DNA of 64,000 nt. It comes from Micromussa lordhowensis (Eukaryota; Cnidaria; Anthozoa; Scleractinia; Lobophylliidae). Both the position numbers and the translations under genes were made by a program. The DNA lies in contig OZ026596.1 in the NCBI GenBank assembly GCA_964020085.1, positions 43,027,408 to 43,091,407 of the forward strand, read 5' to 3'. Below are positions 37,801 through 47,662 of this stretch, one piece after another (the first letter of the stretch is position 1; each line of letters opens with the position of its first letter). The notes beneath the pieces are model-generated. The model was not told where the DNA came from. It made no database searches and worked only from the letters and a program-made list of their open reading frames with translations.

Positions 37801-40683
37801 CCCACTAGCTTCATCAACGGCACTGGGTTCGTGAATCCGAGTTCTGTGACACTGCACTGCACCATTACCTTCCCGTTTAATTGGACCATTAATGTGCCAC
37901 CCTAATAGTGAACGAACAGCATACGGGTCGTTCTGTTTACCATGAATAACCTCTCTTGGCCGTACTGCTCTAGGGCAGTTAAGTCCAATCAGAGCCCCAA
38001 TCTCTACATCTTCCATGTACGGTGGTATGTCCTTGACGACTCTCTGCAAATGTGGCTATCTACTAGCGGCTTCCGGTCTGGGAATTTCATCTCGGTCGGC
38101 TGGAATATGTTGCCTAACATAAGCTCTGGGCATGTCTAGGTGTACATCATTTTCAGTGAAGTGGGCTGCGACCAATCCTTCGACTGCCTTCGTTTCAATT
38201 TCTTGTGTGCCATGCATGGTGGTTAACAGTAACTTCGTTTCAGTACCTTCAATGCCAAGTCTTTTCAACGACTGTTCTTTTATAAAGGTTCCACCACTCG
38301 CATTATCGAGGAGAGCATAGACTCTGATCTTGTGTACAGGATTGTCCTTATGATACAGCCAAATAGGAACTATGTCCATGCTGACTGGAACATCACCAGC
38401 TTCTGTTACATTACAAACAGTGTTGTAAGCATTAATGACTTGACCATCATCTTTCCTCTCATTAACCTCCGTCCCTTTACTTTCGCCAATCCCAACTTCG
38501 GTTTTCGATCCATCCTGTTTCCAGCTGTGATCATGAAGGGATGTTGGATGCTTCATATGGCATGTCAGACAAGATTTTCTACTCTTACAGAGCTTTGCGA
38601 TGTGCTCAGAGCTATAACATCCAAAACATAAACCTTTCTCTTTAACAAAGTTCCTCCTTTCGGTTAATGGCTTCTTCAGAAACTCAGAGCACTCATCTAG
38701 ATCGTGTGGTTTGGAACACAAGGTACAGCTGCGGGAACGAGGATTTCTCGTGCTTCCATCTGGTTTTGACATATTTGTCCCGAAGCTTGAACCTTTCTCT
38801 CTCTTGAATTTTCGATCTCTTAATCTGCAGAATTTTGCATCTCCATCCTTTGATCTCGCCACTGTTTCTTCGGAATACATTGGATCCGTAGCTAAATCAG
38901 CTTGTTCAGACACGAACTGGCAGAAATCATTGAAACTGGCCATCCGTTCTGAGGCATTTCTGATTTTACTCACTCTTTCAGTCCACTTACTGCGAAGGTG
39001 TCTCGGTAACTTCTCCCATAATTTATGAAGAACATTAGCAGTGTTCAAGTCATTCATGTAAGCCATGCTTGACAATGCATTTCTCGCCTGTTCAAGAACA
39101 ATAGAGAACTCTTGTAATCCTGTACCATCATTTGGTTTCACCGAAGGCCAATTCGATATTTTGGAGAGGTATGCACTTGCAATTTTGTAAGGATCTCCAA
39201 AATGCTTCTTCAGTAGTCGTCTAGCTTCTTGGTAGGAATTTCCATCTTTCCTTTGCAAACAGCCCTTGATCAGTTCCTTTGCTTTGCCATTCGTATACTG
39301 ATCCAGATAATACAATCGCTCCATAGAGTTCTCAACCTTCGATTCTATGAGAGTCTCGAAGGCCGTTATGAATGCCGGGTACGCCATGACATCTCCGGAG
39401 AACGTGGGAGGCTTGTGAGATGGTAATTCACTTCTAGCTTGCTGTGCAACTATCATTTCTGACAGTTCCGTTTGTTTCTTTTGGACATTTAGGAACTCTT
39501 GATATGTACTTTCATTGACACCAGAACTTAAATTTCTTCTAGAGAGGTTTGGACTTACCGATGGGTTGTATAAATGCTTAGAGACAACAGGTACGGCAGG
39601 TTCTTCTGTCTTTGCGAAATTTCCAGGAATGAAGGGTTGAGCACTTGGATTCATACCAAAGGTTATAAATGCAGGACTACTTGAGATAGGTGTAATCGAG
39701 GGTGTAACCTTGGGAACCGTACTAACAGAATTCACAACAGCTGGCCCTTGCTGATCCTTAGAGATAACATCACTTGCAGATGCAACTGGCAATGTAGCTT
39801 GACTACTAGAAATGGCTTGAGAAGAGATGGGTGTGGAGGTGCTTTGTCCCTTCATTTTTTCAAGATAATCGTTCATGCCATCAATGTTTTGCTCCAATTC
39901 AAACTGCTCATACAATCTTTCTTCTACTCTAGCCTGTGCAATTTCCTGCCTAAGCTCAAGCTCTTCAGTAGCCATCCTAAGTGCTTGCCTTTCTTTCAGG
40001 AATACTGCTTTAACTTCTAAGGCGGCAGCCTTAGCCTTAGCTTCAATTAACTTTGTCTTTGAAGAACATGAGGAAGTGGCAGAATGCTTGGAACGATTAG
40101 ACAATCGTGATCGTACTGAACCAATTTCTTCATCATTGTATTGCCTGTTTGCTTGATTTAAGAATTCAATAACACTTTGCTTTAAGGTAAGCACATCTTT
40201 ATCATGAATACCAAACCATTCATGAGCCTCTTCAATCTCATATTCATCTGTCAAAGCATTTACGTAACGCTCGTGTGCTTCCTGTAGCTTTGTAAATAGC
40301 TCATCTAACTTCTGCGATTTTACTTTCACTAGTTCAACGTTCTTCCAACTGAATAACAGTGGTCGAATTTTGTTCATTTGTTTAGTTACATTAGACAAAG
40401 CATTCCTTCGATTATCTTTAAATCTTTGAACTTCAAATTCCCTACCCTTTCCAGTGGGAATCCTTTTCCGGGTGTCAGCTCCGATTGCTTCCTTTTCTTC
40501 GACTTCGGTATCTTCAATGGTGTGCAGCGGTGAAATCGCACGTGGCGAACGTTCCGGTGACGTTTTGAGCAACTTGAAACCTGCGAGTTCCTTTTCCATT
40601 CCAAATTCGCCCAGAACATTATCCCTCCGTAGATCATCCACAAATGCAGCACTCTTTCGTTGTAATTCGCCATCCATAACCAA
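34870..40683 (-). pseudogene. BEL/Pao gag-pol, broken by three in-frame stops
   Basis: One frame of 1,938 codons from ATG at 40683 to 34870. N-terminal gag has coiled coils (about 40350-39850) and a DUF1759-type core (FSGDVMAYPAFITAF, about 39400), then Cys-rich knuckles (CFGCYSSEHIAKLC, about 38600) and an aspartic protease-like LLDNASGGTF (about 38300). RT follows (FMADIEKMFYQVKV at about 37230), then RNase H/A17 region (LELAAAAVSV, WTDSKVVLGFI), integrase (LRSDQGTNFVGA, NFGGVWE) and a DUF5641-type tail. In-frame stops lie at 38056-38058, 37135-37137 and 35470-35472. The RT active-site position reads YVGD rather than a double-Asp motif (about 36990-37003). The copy cannot make active enzyme. 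Confidence 0.9.
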
Positions 40684-40707
40684 TGTTTACCATTCGTAAG
40701 GTTGTAC

Positions 40708-41067
40708 TGTAACCGTCGATAGCAAATACTGTTCTGAAGATCAAACGCTCGGCTAAACAAAACTGTTTGCACCTTTAATCGCTTCGTAAGTTTCTCTGTT
40801 TACAACGCCCTCCGTTTCCGTTAAACCTTTCCGTGTATAGGACGAGTAAAGACTGTTGACGATAAGATCCTTGAAATATAAGAAGTTCAACACCGTTAAA
40901 GTTCGCATAGATCCGTCGAGGCCGTGGCCGAGATACAACCTTGTCTCGAACAGTGAAAACATATACAAGCTTCGAAAAAACAAAACATGTGACACTTGTC
41001 CGAGCGGAAACCTGGTAACTATAGCGCAAAATACCGCTGAACGAAATCTAATGCGACAGCATTAACA
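40708..41067 (-). repeat. 5' LTR of the BEL/Pao element
   Basis: 360 bp, same TG...CA ends; it should hold the promoter for the minus-strand transcript. Confidence 0.92.
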
Positions 41068-41595
41068 TGAATACTGGCATTTCTGACTGGGAACATGGCT
41101 AAAATTGCTACAAAGATTTCACATGAGGTAAATTTTGTCCTACCACGTTGACAATGTGGCAAGAAAATCCCAGGAAGAAGTGATGGATGTTTACTACTCC
41201 TTTTTGTACAAATGTTTGGGGAGATGGCATCAAAGGAATAATCACCACGACTTCTCACAACTGGCAATGCAGGGAAGTATTCAAGATCATGAGCCTGGCT
41301 TGTATTTTGTGACCCGCCATCTGCCAAGGAATTAACACCAAAAGGTGCCTTTGCTTTATGCAACAGATCACTAATGAGGGTGCACAAGACGTCTGGCATC
41401 TGATCTCCCTCTATGATACTTATTATGTCAAACAATAATGGAGAGCTTTGTTGAAGGAGAAGCATGTTATGAGGAGACTGTTTCACTGGTTCATTGTTAA
41501 TTAGTTTCTGATACAGTTCCTCTAAAGTGTCCAACTGAGGGAGAAGTGCACATACAGGGGAAGATTTGCCCAATGCAATAAAGAGGGCAGATATA
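41068..41595 (-). pseudogene. KDZ-like transposase gene, middle segment between two insertions
   Basis: Open frame on the minus strand from the Polinton target site to the BEL target site. It encodes ISALFIALGKSSPVC at the start and HPSLLPGIFLPHCQRG near the end, the LPGIF..C segment that precedes the YDNAC block in KDZ-like proteins. The same frame continues across the Polinton into 61683 and upward, which shows the Polinton landed within the coding exon. Confidence 0.55.
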
Positions 41596-41825
41596 AGTAG
41601 TGTAGTAATTGGTGTCATCGACACATTTGCACATTTTGCGTAAAAGCAGCGTAGTTAGCGTAAGATGCGTTAGATGCGTAGTTATAATTTTTTCTTTAAT
41701 ATAATTTTTTCTTTAATATAATTTTTTCTTTAATATAATTTTTTCTTTAATATAATTTTTTCTTTAATATAATTTTTTAAATCTCCAGCTGGCACCCAAC
41801 TGTTGAATTCATCTGTTGGTAGCGT
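41596..41825. repeat. Left terminal inverted repeat of the Polinton
   Basis: Outer 51 bases match the right end exactly; then a 35-base left-only segment, six copies of a 17-base ATAATTTTTTCTTTAAT repeat, and an inner block (CTCCAGCTGGCACCC to GGTAGCG) that again matches the right repeat. Confidence 0.93.
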
Positions 41826-41866
41826 ACAAACAACCCATCTAATTATGCTAAACCGTGACTGACTAT

Positions 41867-42050
41867 TTAGTTTTCATCATACATCTTTAAATATTTATCA
41901 ATAATTGGGCTATTATCAATGACAAAATTGTCAACGCTTGTCATTTGATTAATTAAACTTTCTCGGTTAAGATCACCTGAGCGCATCGCTTCTCGAATCA
42001 TTATTAACAAATGCTGGTAACTTTGATAGGCATAGGTACAATTTTGAATT

Positions 42051-42084
<34 letters not shown>

Positions 42085-43005
42085 CTCTAGTGCGCACGCT
42101 ATTCATTGGTCACGCGCGTGCCACGTCATTTTCAAGCGCGCGCACCGAGTCGAAAACTTAACAAAATATAGAGCTGATGACCATTGCGTTAACTTGGTGT
42201 GCGAATATTTTTGTTGGAAGCTCGGTGACCCCCACTTTTTTTTCGGCAGATCACTTCCTTTTTTAACTCTTTACATTATATTAAAAAACCAAAATAATCT
42301 GTGTGTGGGAAGTTGTAATTATTTGTCATATACTATTAAAAAAGGGTCGAATTGGTACATGGAGACAGGTGTGCGTGACTTAGAAGTTGTCTTTTTTAAG
42401 GCTAATTCTAGCAGATTTAATGACATATGTAGCAAAGATCTATCAATTAGGCCTATATAAGCCGTGTTAAACACTCATAGCTTAGAGATGATTCTTCAAC
42501 TTAAATATATGCCGATAGTAATGAATCCGGCCAGAATCGCCTCGAATGACTGAGAATCGTAGAAATGCTATGGTCTGAGCTACGCTTTATCTTGAAAACG
42601 AGTTCGGTGACCCCCGATTTTTTTTACGTTTTTTGTCTAATCTTATCATTTTCTACCGTCAGTCAAAGTTTTAAAAAAATCTGTGTGTGGGAAGTTTTTG
42701 GGCGCGAACGTCCTTAAGTCTAAACCTTTGTGTTCCATGTATCCTTTGACTAATAATGCCACTGTACTAATCGCTATTAGACTGATACCTCCTGTTGCAA
42801 TAGCGCTAGCAATACCACCTGAAGCGGTCAGTACAGAGAGTGAATTACCAATGAATTTGAGCAATTTGTATCTTTTGTAAGCCCTTTTATAAGCCCAACA
42901 TTTCCTATGATAGACTAGATAATAAGATTTTAATTCATCTACTTCATCAGCTGATAATTTGTCTGAAATATGATTCCAATCGAAAATATTCTTTTTAGCC
43001 ACCAT
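41867..43005 (-). pseudogene. Polinton predicted membrane protein, split by a MITE
   Basis: ATG at 43005, preceded by TAATATA, opens a protein with a charged N-terminus and a long hydrophobic segment (SVLTASGGIASAIATGG, then ISLIAISTVALLV), probably one or two membrane spans. After codon ~96 the frame runs into a MITE (42056-42713); beyond it the same frame resumes at about 42055 and ends at TAA 41867-41869, adding ~60 residues. Small hydrophobic proteins near the fibre genes could be entry or membrane-active proteins, but I see no family motif. Function unknown. Confidence 0.6.
42056..42713. mobile_element. MITE with TTAA duplication inside a Polinton gene
   Basis: 658 bp starting GGACGTTCGCGCCC and ending GGGCGCGAACGTCC, flanked by TTAA at 42052-42055 and 42714-42717. 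Inside, a GGTGACCCCC...CTGTGTGTGGGAAGT block occurs twice. No transposase. Removing it with one TTAA restores frame continuity, which dates it after the Polinton insertion. Confidence 0.85.
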
Positions 43006-43044
43006 TATATTAATTTTATTATATTTTTATCCACCCATGCGCAT

Positions 43045-43226
43045 CACGCAGTGTCTTATGCCATAAGACAATTCTTTGTTTGGACTCCCACGCAGTGTCT
43101 TATGGCATAAGACAATTTCTTTGTTTGGACTCCCACGCAGTGTCTTATGGCATAAGACAATTTCTTTGTTTGAATACCCACGCAGCGTCTTATGGCATAA
43201 GACAATTTCTTTGTTTGGACTCCCAA
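43045..43226. repeat. Four 45-bp repeats, each with a palindrome
   Basis: Copies begin CACGCAG at 43045, 43089, 43134 and 43179. Each carries a stem GTCTTATG/CATAAGAC (a G-to-C change at the centre of the first), followed by AATTTCTTTGTTTG. They lie between the stop of one fibre-like gene (43273) and the start of the membrane protein gene (43005), so may act in transcript 3'-end formation. Confidence 0.9.
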
Positions 43227-43272
43227 TATTTTATGCATTCACGCTTCATGGTTGAACGCAAAATGGTGTACA

Positions 43273-44013
43273 TTAGATGTCTATTTCGATCAATAAGTTT
43301 ACCATCGCGTGTGTTACGGATGAATTCGATGTTTTGCTTCGAAAATTGATCCTGTCGCCGGCTTTTATCGTAATCGGATCGCTGAAAATAGTGTGATTTG
43401 ACCATTCATTGACAGGTTTGGCAATTTTTACATCTTCATCAGCACCATTGATAACTAAGCCGACGATCACTTCAGATGCTTGATGATTGCAAGCGCAAAC
43501 ACAAATGCTGCCACTAACTATTTTACCGTCTACAGGACTAGGCCAACCATATTGCTTATTTCTCTCACATCCATTACCGAAACTCCATTGGAGACTGCTT
43601 TTAATCAGAGGCCCATTCTCTTCTGCATAGACGGTGATGAACGAGCGGATGGGTGGCTTTGTTTTTTGCGTCTTAGTCTCTAAATCATTGTAATCGACTT
43701 TGCCTTTTAATGCATCATTGAATTCGATTGCTAAGGTTCCTAAATCAGTAATTAAAGCGTAATCCTTTAAAGCAGATGAGTTGGCTTTTTTAGTTAGTTC
43801 ATTATTAACGTATGTAGTAGCAGATTTTGTCTTTAATAAATCAGCGACGAATCGTTTAGTCACTGCATCATGATCATCCATTGGAGCGGAAATGTTAGTT
43901 AATCTCTTGTTTTGTAAATGGAAATGGTTGTCTGGAGTTAATTTTAAGCCTAATCCTTTTTTAACCTTTTCTCTTCTTGATGGTTTGTCATGTTGTCCAT
44001 TAGTATGTCCCAT
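43273..44013 (-). CDS. Polinton fibre-like protein, short form
   Basis: 246 residues, ATG at 44013 directly within CCATATATAT (TATATATG on the coding strand). The N-terminus MGHTNGQ resembles the MGFSNGQ opening at 46604 of the neighbouring fibre gene, suggesting a shared virion-anchoring peptide. The middle has LQNKRLTNISAPMDDHDAVTKRFV, the 'tail-fibre' repeat (N-x-I/L..P...DAVTK.YV), then a likely coiled coil; the last ~120 residues look like a beta-rich head with Cys pairs (ICVCAC). Probably a trimeric attachment fibre; receptor unknown. Confidence 0.65.
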   Translation of the reverse strand: MGHTNGQHDKPSRREKVKKGLGLKLTPDNHFHLQNKRLTNISAPMDDHDAVTKRFVADLLKTKSATTYVNNELTKKANSSALKDYALITDLGTLAIEFNDALKGKVDYNDLETKTQKTKPPIRSFITVYAEENGPLIKSSLQWSFGNGCERNKQYGWPSPVDGKIVSGSICVCACNHQASEVIVGLVINGADEDVKIAKPVNEWSNHTIFSDPITIKAGDRINFRSKTSNSSVTHAMVNLLIEIDI

Positions 44014-44032
44014 ATATATTTATTTATTTTTA

Positions 44033-46604
44033 TTATATAATAGTTCCTTCACTCTTTTCAAATTCTTTTATTAACTGATAAGCTTGACTGGTATTATCAT
44101 AAATATTTTTAGTTATTAATCCTCTCTTTTTAGTGAAAGGATTATCTTCTACATTTACTCTTCTTATAGTAGTATCTACAAAAGCATTACCCACATTAAT
44201 TGGAGCACTAATTCCACTAAAAATTATATTCATAACTGTGCCTTTTACCCAAATCCAAAATAGGACTTGCTTTCCTAAAGAATTATTTGGAATATTAAAT
44301 GATCTTAAAGATGGTTCATCTATTGTAGGATTTTCTGAAATTACTACTTTGCTTTTATCAACAAAAATAAATACACCTTTTTTATTCTTAATATCAAAAT
44401 GTACAGCCATTACATTATTAGTAATTGCACTATGCTGGAAGACATAATAAAAAGTTAAATCACCTGTGTTATCACCAGTAGTTACAAACGCATATGTATT
44501 TGGTGTTCTACCTTCATTACTATCAGAAAAATACAAATCTTTTATTAAAGAAATCTTTGAATTATTACTTAATATATATTTTACTATTAATTCTATAAAA
44601 TTTTTATTTTCATTAATAGTAGGATTTTCTTTTGCTATTTCAATATTTACTTTTACAATTTCTCCATCAACATATTTTACCATATTATCTTCTGTTTCAT
44701 TCAGTTGTTTCACATTAACAGCATCACTGTTTTCATTTCCATCAATTAATCCTTTTATTTGTCGATTACCCATATTAATAGGTGCTTCATAATAGATGAT
44801 TTTGTTTCTGATGGTATAGAATCTATCCCAAATTCGCGAGTCAACGTCATTCTGATGACCACTTACTCCATAAACGACTACAAAGATGTTTGTGAAAAAA
44901 TCATAAGTTTCACCACTCTTATACTTTAAAGTTAAATCAATATCTAAATCAATAATCCCAATGTTTCCATATTTATGAAAATTGATAATTGTTCTACTGT
45001 GATCGGAAAAAGTATTTGTATTATTACGTGATACATTCAAAGTATCACTAACAGCGTTAACAACCACTTGGTCTCGATCCACTTTATTACCATAATACAT
45101 TTCAAATGCTAATGTATACTCACCTAAATCTAACGATTTTAGATCAATAGTTAATCGTGTACTATAATAATGGATGGAATCATCATACTTAATTTTAAAT
45201 CGATAAGTCTCTCGTTTAATTTGATAAAAATCTCTATCTTTTTTTCCAGCTTTAGTAATATCATCATCATCTTCTTTAAATAGGTCATCATCCATAACAA
45301 AAGAGAATTCATTCTCTTGTCGGTTTGCTTTAATATTAAGTGCTTCTGACTCACTGACTTTATCTTCTATCAAAGAGTTAATTACAGCGTTATTATCACT
45401 AATTGTCCTATTAACATAGTTAACATTGGAAGCGTGAAAGCTATCTGATGACTTTGGATCTTTCAAGCGGATAATGCTATGATTAGCCAAATCAATGTCG
45501 TCTTCCATAGGATCAGGATTTTTCCTGTTAAGAGCTGCTGCAGCGACATCATTTATTTCTCTTTTGAGTTGACCTCTCTGCTGATGAAAATAGCCAAAGT
45601 TGATAACATCATTTAATTGAGCATTTTGAGCAGCTTGACTTGAGTCATCTTCAACAAAAGGTTTAATATTTATAATTGCATTTCCTCCCATATCGAGATT
45701 TCCTTGCATCCCTCGATCTCCTAAAAGTGGTAGATAAGTAGATTTTGCGCCACCAACTGTTAGGGCTGCATCGTCTGCTGAACTACTCCTAATTCCAGTG
45801 ATAGCATTATCACCCATTTGGAGACTTCCAGTCATAGCGCATGAACCATCCAATTTTAATACATCTGTAGGTAGCTTACTTATTTCTGCTTGGACAAATG
45901 CCTTTGAGACTAAATCATTTGTATCAAAAGTATTCACACCATATGGCTCAGTATTTTTTATCCGTTTACCTTTTAAGTCATAGTCATCACCTTTTAATTT
46001 TAAAAAGTTTTCATTGACATAAAGTTTATTAACAGCCATTTTAGAATCTTTTACATAATTAGGGTAATCTGTGATTGAGACATCATCTTGTGTAACTAAA
46101 TCTGTTATTTTATTGTCATTCATCTTGAGATTTCCTGTCATAGCGCGTGAACCATCTACTTTGAGACTCTCACTTAAATCAATCTTACTAATCTCATCGT
46201 CAACATAAGTTTTGTCTGCTTTTCGAGAAGATAAATCATTAATAGCAATATCCTGTTTAGCGTCTCTATCGTCAACATACTCTTTGTTAGCTGCATCTTT
46301 GGGACCAGTTGGATCAGAGAGATTGACTATCTTTTGACTATTCATATTAATCGGTTCAAAATACAAAATAGTGCCAGAATAATCAGTACTTTTAACACTT
46401 AAAAGATTGTGATTAAAATGAGTATTTTGCTTACCTGCTATTACTCTTGAATAAAATAAAAACAATAGAAAATTTCTAAAACGGCTACCATAATATCTAA
46501 TTTGGAAGGTAATTTCACCAGGTTGACCATTACTACTGAACTGAATAAAAGCTTTCACCTTTACCTGTTGCTAATGTTTCAAGTTGTCCATTGCTAAAAC
46601 CCAT
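44033..46604 (-). CDS. Polinton large fibre-like protein with phage-tail-fibre repeats
   Basis: The open frame 44033-46558 gives 841 residues but has only a GTG to start it; an ATG at 46604 with the TATATATG signature opens MGFSNGQLETLATGKG in another frame, so a one-base frame change near 46560 is likely (error, mutation or shift). Repeated motifs follow: NMNSQKIVNLSDP..AANKEYVDD, RAMTGNLKMNDNKITDL, CAMTGSLQMGDNAITGI, QGNLDMGGNAIINI, DLANHSIIRLKDP, MGNRQIKGLIDG..SDAVNVKQL. These are the beta-helical repeats of phage tail fibres. The C-terminal ~350 residues contain two beta-rich stretches. Likely a long trimeric fibre; its presence next to the short one suggests two attachment proteins. Confidence 0.7.
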
Positions 46605-46621
46605 ATATAATATAATGTAAA

Positions 46622-46948
46622 TTATAATTTACTAAACTTAAATAATAATTCTTCTTCTTTATCTCTTAAGTAATCATAATATATCATTTTGAGAGTTTTA
46701 ATTAATAATAATAATTTTTTATTAATAGAATTGTTGTATAATGTTTCATATTGTTTTAAATATATCATTTTTCTACTAATATTTTCTATTGCAAAAGTTA
46801 TGTTCTCAATCTCATTATTTATTTCTTTTTTTAATCTTTTAGTAATATATATTCTATTTTTTATGTTATAATTCATAGCTAGCTCTTCTCTTATTCTTTT
46901 ATTAATATTTTTCTCTTTCTCTAGCTCTTCTCTTATTCTTTTATCCAT
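46622..46948 (-). CDS. Polinton small coiled-coil protein
   Basis: 108 residues, Lys/Glu/Ile/Asn-rich, almost fully helical by composition, with a duplicated RIREEL at the N-terminus. ATG at 46948 is preceded by ATATAG; it lies one base before the stop of the ATPase gene, so they may be co-transcribed. Function unknown. Confidence 0.6.
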   Translation of the reverse strand: MDKRIREELEKEKNINKRIREELAMNYNIKNRIYITKRLKKEINNEIENITFAIENISRKMIYLKQYETLYNNSINKKLLLLIKTLKMIYYDYLRDKEEELLFKFSKL

Positions 46949-47584
46949 CTATATATTTTCATTGAAATTTTTTCTCATTGTCTTTTTTGTCTTATCAATG
47001 TACGCAAAACTATAAGGTTCGCTAGTCGCACTCTCGAATCGCTTCTTAGGTACATTGACTTCACGGCACATTCTTGCTGTCTCTGCATTACTTGGACTAT
47101 CAAAAATACAAAAATGAGAGCAATTGAGCCTGATGTCTTTAGGAGTGAGATAATAAGATTGACTTAAATAGATTACACTGCAATTTTTATGACGACCACC
47201 AATAAAATATTCAATTAGAGGTTTTTGGTTTCGTTCACAAACATAATCATCAAAGATTACTATTTTTTGGTTATCATCATCTAAGCTTTGGAGAGGAACG
47301 ACATCACCATTAATCTCTTCTATGACATCATAACCAACCTCTTCTGAAATGGGTCGAAATGTTTCTAATAGTTGTCTGTACTTCGGTTGCTCGAGATTTT
47401 TAGAAAACAAGTAAATCTTATCATAGTAGAGTAGATAATAAAGCATATGCATGAGAACGTTAGTTTTACCACAACCGCTTGGTCCACAAATTAACATTCG
47501 AAAAGTGTCTGAAGGCATATAAGGTAGAAGTCTTTTGAAATTGCTGTCATTATTAGAAGCTGAATCATAATTAGGAATTTTCAT
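46949..47584 (-). CDS. Genome-packaging ATPase (FtsK/A32-like)
   Basis: 211 residues. Walker A GPSGCGKT at residues 34-41, Walker B IVIFDDYV at 108-115, and an SQSYY sensor-like segment near residue 144. These fit the FtsK/HerA-type A32-like ATPase that packages DNA into capsids of Polintons, virophages and large DNA viruses. ATG at 47584 follows ATATAG on the coding strand. Divergent from the gene at 47663; the 78-base AT-rich gap with a direct AATATGTGACAT repeat must hold both promoters. Confidence 0.88.
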   Translation of the reverse strand: MKIPNYDSASNNDSNFKRLLPYMPSDTFRMLICGPSGCGKTNVLMHMLYYLLYYDKIYLFSKNLEQPKYRQLLETFRPISEEVGYDVIEEINGDVVPLQSLDDDNQKIVIFDDYVCERNQKPLIEYFIGGRHKNCSVIYLSQSYYLTPKDIRLNCSHFCIFDSPSNAETARMCREVNVPKKRFESATSEPYSFAYIDKTKKTMRKNFNENI

Positions 47585-47662
47585 CTATATAATTAATTTT
47601 TTTTTATAATATGTGACATAATATGTGACATAATATAAAAAATCTAAAAAAACTATTAATAT

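Larger units (their letters stand above)
34412..41067 (-). mobile_element. BEL/Pao LTR retrotransposon
   Basis: 6,656 bp flanked by 4-bp TGAA duplications (34408-34411, 41068-41071). Both ends are 360-bp LTRs. The coding strand is minus. A purine run (AAGAGGAG on the minus strand, about 34775-34785) abuts the 3' LTR as a polypurine tract. The pol gene has defects (see its entry). The element sits inside the KDZ-like gene. Confidence 0.92.

Noticed and set aside
43045..43226. Possible CRISPR array
   Set aside because: Repeats are directly adjacent with no unique spacers, in animal DNA.
43056..43349. ORFs with repeated QTKKLSYAIRHCVG and DSHAVSYGIRQFLC
   Set aside because: Translations of the 45-bp palindromic repeats on both strands; no start signature.
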